A stretch of DNA of 64,000 bases, taken from assembly GCF_001908725.1 (NCBI RefSeq), contig NZ_CP018725.1, positions 1,860,001 through 1,924,000 of the forward strand, in the 5' to 3' direction. Under the pieces are notes generated by a model. It did no database searches. It was given only the letters and a program-made list of their open reading frames with translations, and was not told the DNA's origin. Position 1 is the first letter of the stretch. Every line of letters starts with the position of its first letter. Of the stretch, positions 61,601-64,000 are shown in pieces. A program made the position numbers and the translations under genes. Origin of the DNA: Xanthomonas vesicatoria ATCC 35937. GTDB lineage: Bacteria > Pseudomonadota > Gammaproteobacteria > Xanthomonadales > Xanthomonadaceae.

Positions 61601-61686
61601 CCAAGCCACAGCCACACAAGGGCCGCCCGCAGCATGCGTGCGCTGCGAACGCAGCTTGCGCGCGCCTGCGTCCCGACCCTTTTCAC
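58684..61686 (-). CDS. Membrane sensor diguanylate cyclase: two-component-propeller, Y_Y_Y and GGDEF domains
   Basis: The 1000-aa product has a signal region (LRAALVWLWLGLCCGALGM), then about twelve propeller blades in a periplasmic domain (repeat DGLIWLGTWEGVARF, GALWVGTPQTLYRI, GDLWVGTEVGLYRL). A Y_Y_Y domain follows (ITYAGLNFRGPDKVRYRYRLEGFDPDWVDA), then a membrane segment (VIALGILALASLIYGFYLW), a short coiled coil and a GGDEF domain. The active site reads RHGGEEFLLA, compatible with c-di-GMP synthesis; there is no RxxD inhibitory site in clear form. The GTG start (61686) has AGGGGA 8 nt upstream; longer frames exist to 61905. Confidence 0.9.
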   Translation of the reverse strand: MKRVGTQARASCVRSARMLRAALVWLWLGLCCGALGMSPASAQGLDHTAYHTVTRWNMDDGLPHNLVHAVAQGEDGLIWLGTWEGVARFNGRDFTVYDRQNTPGAELGGVFVVVRDSAGGMLFGTAFDGVYHYQDGHWQQLGDATARHLAVSALLRRADGALWVGTPQTLYRIEADGRLVDVGRQADLPRARITALSADDNGDLWVGTEVGLYRLPGNGTAAEAWGRTHGMQAVPVRRLASDRQGGLLVAGDDGVWWWSRGGGLQRFRQGQRVDALLLDRGGHLWMSMPSGTLVVHSGAGVPDEQISITGVASPALLEDAEGLIWVGSTHGLFRIAEGAAHGVTHEDGLASDYVRTVLQTGNGTVWVGSAVGLDRWRDDQINRVALSPAEGGRVLEQSVLSLADAGDGGVWTGTYSQGVLRLDAQGKVLVRIGAGDGLPSLSVRAVLPDGDDLWIGTTGGLVRWRHGKARRYTAADGVPDGSVQALYRDTQGILWIGTDRGMTGLSPGGSTRAWLGEQDFPGQNAFDFLRDAGGDLWIASDRGLLRLQGDHFRVYDHRVGLPRDKVFRVIDDGRGYLWLSSNHGVFRIARSNFDQIDAGTREQLSVEVVDRSDGMPSNQGNGSSAPAGWLTQSGQLLFPTSAGLGVIDPARVGTLQGHRVPIVFERLLVDGMVQPLSGPHQLGAETRRIAITYAGLNFRGPDKVRYRYRLEGFDPDWVDADNATEAVYTNLPPGRFRFRVQAMSLPVDWRQAALLGESSLVIALAPPWWRRGEVIALGILALASLIYGFYLWRTASYRRSQRQLNTVIDKRTRELSDKNLALQQASQEREALMRQLEYRASHDVLTALPNRREAERVLQQWFDAARSGGPALALALMDIDHFKHINDEYGHDVGDAVLSALGEALSDQDQAQCFAARHGGEEFLLAATGLDAEQARALFERMRQRLATIDVDAHGITVRCTASMGMAMSDEAPTRRELLALADRRLYQAKRQGRDRLVDR

Positions 61687-62012
61687 GCTCCACGTCCCCT
61701 CGTCCATGCCGCTGACCATGCGTGTCGGTATGTACCAACAGGCGTTAGCCAATCTATCACCGGGGTTTTCGGGCCGCCCTAGGTGGATTCCCCACAGCTG
61801 CCGGTCGGACCATGACACCGGGAGGCATTCAAGTGAACAGTGCGTGGTCGTCATGACCGGTGTGGCCTGGCGCGGCGGCGCCGTGGGTCTTGCCGCCACT
61901 GGCACAGACGGGTGCCCCGCGCACGTTGGGCGCAGTCGGCGAAAGCGCCACGCGCTGATGCATTCAGGACGCCGAGTATAAATATAGAACCCGATGGTCT
62001 AGTATTGACCGT
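61687..62012. other. Divergent intergenic region, GGDEF and TetR genes
   Basis: A 326-bp gap between two divergent genes. GGTC...GACC (61996-62010) with 7 bp between is an inverted repeat that overlaps the -10-like TAGTAT (62000-62005) of the TetR gene, a likely autoregulatory operator. The rest shows no gene. Confidence 0.55.
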
Positions 62013-62666
62013 ATGTCCAGCTCGCCCTCCCTCAAGTCCAAGGCCAAGAGCAACGGTCCTGGGCGTCCCAAGGATCTTGGGAAACGTGCCGCCATCCTGG
62101 GGGCTGCTCGCGCGCTCTTTATGGAGCAAGGCTATGCCGGTGTCAGCATGGATGGGATCGCCGCGCAGGCCGGTGTCTCCAAGCTCACCGTCTATAGTCA
62201 CTTTGGCGACAAGGAGAGCCTGTTTTCCGAGGCGATCCGCGCGCAATGCCAGCAGATGATGCCGGACGACCTGTTCGATCATGCTCCCGAAGGGGCGTTG
62301 CGCGACCAGTTGATTGAAATCGCCCACGCGTTCTTTGCCATGGTCAGCACCGAGTCGGCCATTTCCACCCACCGCATGATGATGGCGCCCGGCACCGGCG
62401 ACGTGCATGTGCGCGAAATGTTCTGGGAAGCCGGCCCCAAGCGAACCCAACTGGCATTGGCGGATTTCCTGTCGGCACGTGTGGCCGACGGCCAGCTCGA
62501 CATCGCCGACCTGGCACGCGCGGCCTCGCAATTCTTCTGCCTGCTCAAGGGCGAGCTGTATGCCTTGATGATGTGCGGCCTGCACGGCCAGCCCACCAGC
62601 GCGCAGGTGGATGAGCACATCCAATCCAGCGTGGACTTCTTCTTGAGGGCGTATGCGCCCCGTTGA
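62013..62666 (+). CDS. TetR-family transcriptional regulator
   Basis: The 217-aa product has a TetR HTH after a basic N terminus: ILGAARALFMEQGYAGVSMDGIAAQAGVSKLTVYSHFGDKESLF. The C-terminal ligand-binding part is typical of the AcrR-like group. It lies upstream of a methyltransferase and tolC on the same strand and may control efflux. TAGTAT ends 7 nt before the ATG and no Shine-Dalgarno is present, so a leaderless mRNA is possible. The gap to the next gene is 128 bp. Confidence 0.92.
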   Translation: MSSSPSLKSKAKSNGPGRPKDLGKRAAILGAARALFMEQGYAGVSMDGIAAQAGVSKLTVYSHFGDKESLFSEAIRAQCQQMMPDDLFDHAPEGALRDQLIEIAHAFFAMVSTESAISTHRMMMAPGTGDVHVREMFWEAGPKRTQLALADFLSARVADGQLDIADLARAASQFFCLLKGELYALMMCGLHGQPTSAQVDEHIQSSVDFFLRAYAPR

Positions 62667-62794
62667 TCGCCCCCCGCCTTTGGTGGCGATGACTTCCGGC
62701 ACTGCGCCAGCGGCCGGCGCGCAGCGATGCTAGATGCGCCAGTTGCCCCGTGCACCGGTAAAATGCTCGCCCCACCGCGTTGGATAACCGCACC

Positions 62795-63451
62795 ATGACG
62801 ATCGATTTCACCCAGGCCCGCGAAAAGATGGTCGAACAGCAGATCCGGCCGTGGGACGTGCTGGAGTTGCGCGTACTCGACGTGTTGGCGCGCCTGCCGC
62901 GCGAAGCCTTCGTGCCGGAGGCCTACAAGACCTTGGCTTATGTCGACGTGGAAATTCCGCTGTCGGCCGGCCACAAGATGATGAAGCCGGTTGTCGAAGG
63001 CCGCATGTTGCAGGCGCTGGATCTGCAGCCAGGCGAAGACGTGCTGGAGATCGGCACCGGCACCGGGTTTTCCACCGCCTGCCTGGCCGCACTGGCGCGC
63101 GAAGTGGTCAGCCTGGAAATCGACCCGGCACTGGCCAACGCGGCGCGCGCCAATCTCAATGCCACCGGTCTGGGCAGCAATGTCCGCATCGAAACCGCCG
63201 ACGTGTTCGGCTGGCAGAGCGAGCGTCGCTTCGATGCCATCTGCGTGACGGGCGCTGTCGATACGCTGCCGACCCAGTGGCTGCAGTGGCTGCGCCCGAA
63301 CGGCCGGCTGTTTGTGGTTCGCGGTCACGCACCGGTGATGGAAGCGGTCCTGGTGCGTGGCGACGTCAACGCCCCACGCATCGAATCGTTGTTCGAAACC
63401 GACCTCGCCTATCTCCAGGGCGCCGCACCGACGCCCCGATTCCAATTCTGA
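62795..63451 (+). CDS. Protein-L-isoaspartate O-methyltransferase family protein
   Basis: The 218-aa protein has the PCMT fold: AREKMVEQQIRPWDVLELRVLDVL at the N terminus, KMMKPVVEGRMLQAL, SAM motif EDVLEIGTGTGFSTACLAAL and acidic residue in VSLEIDPALANAA. Canonical Pcm enzymes repair isoaspartyl residues. This branch, found next to tolC in related genomes, has motif differences (SAGHKMMKP for the SQPYI-like segment), so activity on isoaspartate is not sure. ATG 62795 gives the family N terminus. tolC follows after 20 bp. Confidence 0.88.
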   Translation: MTIDFTQAREKMVEQQIRPWDVLELRVLDVLARLPREAFVPEAYKTLAYVDVEIPLSAGHKMMKPVVEGRMLQALDLQPGEDVLEIGTGTGFSTACLAALAREVVSLEIDPALANAARANLNATGLGSNVRIETADVFGWQSERRFDAICVTGAVDTLPTQWLQWLRPNGRLFVVRGHAPVMEAVLVRGDVNAPRIESLFETDLAYLQGAAPTPRFQF

Positions 63452-63471
63452 TTCCCAAGGAAGCTTCCCCG

Positions 63472-64000
63472 ATGATCCGCCGATCCCTCGCCCTGGCCCT
63501 GGCCGCCGCCCTGTCACCGATGGCTGCGCACGCCACCGATCTGCTGCAGGTCTACGAAATGGCCCGCAACGGCGACCCGCAGCTGGCCGTGGCCGAGTCC
63601 ACGCGGCTGGTGAATCGGGAGGGGGTGGTGCAAGCACGTGCGGCGCTGCTGCCGCAGCTGGACGGTACGGCGGGCTATACGCAGGCGCACCGCAAACTGG
63701 ACACCATTAACAACTTGAATGAAGGGCGCTCCACCACCAAGCAGCGCCAGTATTCGATCCAGGGTAGCCAGACCATCTTCAATTGGGCGCAATTTGCCAA
63801 CGTACGTGCGCAGCGCGAAGTCGCGAAGGCCGCCGATTTTACGTTGGAGTCAGCAAACAACGACCTGATCACGCGCACCTCGGCGGCCTATTTCCAGGTG
63901 CTGGTGGGCATTGAGTCGCTGGCCGCAGCAGAGACAAACGAGGCAGCCGCCAAGAAGCAGTTCGACTACGCCGACAAGCGTCTTGAAGTGGGCCTGGCGC
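63472..64000 (+). CDS. tolC: Outer-membrane efflux protein TolC (3' end outside window)
   Basis: The frame from ATG 63472 is open to the end of the window (176 codons). It has a signal peptide (LALALAAALSPMAAHA) and the TolC N-terminal repeat: DLLQVYEMARNGDPQLAVAES, ALLPQLDGTAGYTQ, QYSIQGSQTIFNWAQF. TolC forms the outer-membrane duct of tripartite efflux and type I secretion. AAGGAAG lies 9 nt upstream of the ATG. It appears to be in one unit with the methyltransferase and possibly the TetR gene. Confidence 0.93.
   Translation, partial: MIRRSLALALAAALSPMAAHATDLLQVYEMARNGDPQLAVAESTRLVNREGVVQARAALLPQLDGTAGYTQAHRKLDTINNLNEGRSTTKQRQYSIQGSQTIFNWAQFANVRAQREVAKAADFTLESANNDLITRTSAAYFQVLVGIESLAAAETNEAAAKKQFDYADKRLEVGLA

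Overview
The window reads as a chromosomal segment of a Xanthomonas species (Gammaproteobacteria, Xanthomonadaceae). The evidence is the high GC content, the ilvC-ilvG-ilvM-ilvA-leuA order next to leuCDB, a pyrophosphate-type phosphofructokinase with a membrane H+-pyrophosphatase, several large TonB-dependent receptors, and short intergenic mosaic repeats and GGGAATC-type heptamer arrays. I cannot decide the species. I recognise no prophage, insertion sequence, CRISPR array, rRNA or tRNA.

Layout. 1-852 is the 3' end of a LuxR/MalT-type regulator. 1001-7818 (minus strand) is a compact cluster: TonB-dependent receptor, Tat-exported FAD amine oxidase, cytochrome c, exported RidA, Tat-exported PLP aminotransferase and azurin. 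It looks like a periplasmic amine-oxidation module. 8144-21787 holds a HAD hydrolase, a heptamer array, argD, a voltage-gated K+ channel, two paralogous DUF3829 lipoproteins, an SDR, a small kinase, a DedA/PAP2/LssY fusion, a bestrophin-like channel, a LON-domain protein and mpl. 21788-31126 holds a candidate structured sRNA, adk, and three pyrophosphate enzymes (pfp, hppA, ppa) among exported proteins of unknown function, ending with an HDOD protein.

31594-37904 is a regulatory-transport unit on the minus strand: a CadC-like winged-helix/beta-propeller protein, an AraC regulator and a 962-aa TonB-dependent receptor, with an exact 16-bp repeat ahead of both the araC-type gene and the receptor gene. 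thiC with its TPP riboswitch follows, then an S9 peptidase, a soluble chemotaxis receptor and ggt.

46485-52684 is the branched-chain amino acid operon. It opens with a textbook attenuator: a leader peptide with a run of Leu/Val/Ile codons, an antiterminator and a terminator. The genes are ilvC, ilvG, ilvM, a short ilvA and leuA. On the minus strand leuC, leuD, a class I methyltransferase and leuB complete leucine synthesis, with a divergent LysR regulator. 58684-64000 carries a beta-propeller/GGDEF sensor, a TetR regulator, a protein-L-isoaspartate methyltransferase-like gene and the start of tolC.

The most interesting points are the periplasmic amine-oxidation cluster; four mosaic elements, in two inverted pairs, whose 23-25-nt arms differ between copies yet stay complementary within each copy; the structured sRNA candidate upstream of adk; the repeat sites around the AraC gene; the ilv attenuator with a possibly leaderless leader peptide; and several genes whose start codon lies 5-7 nt after a -10-like hexamer.
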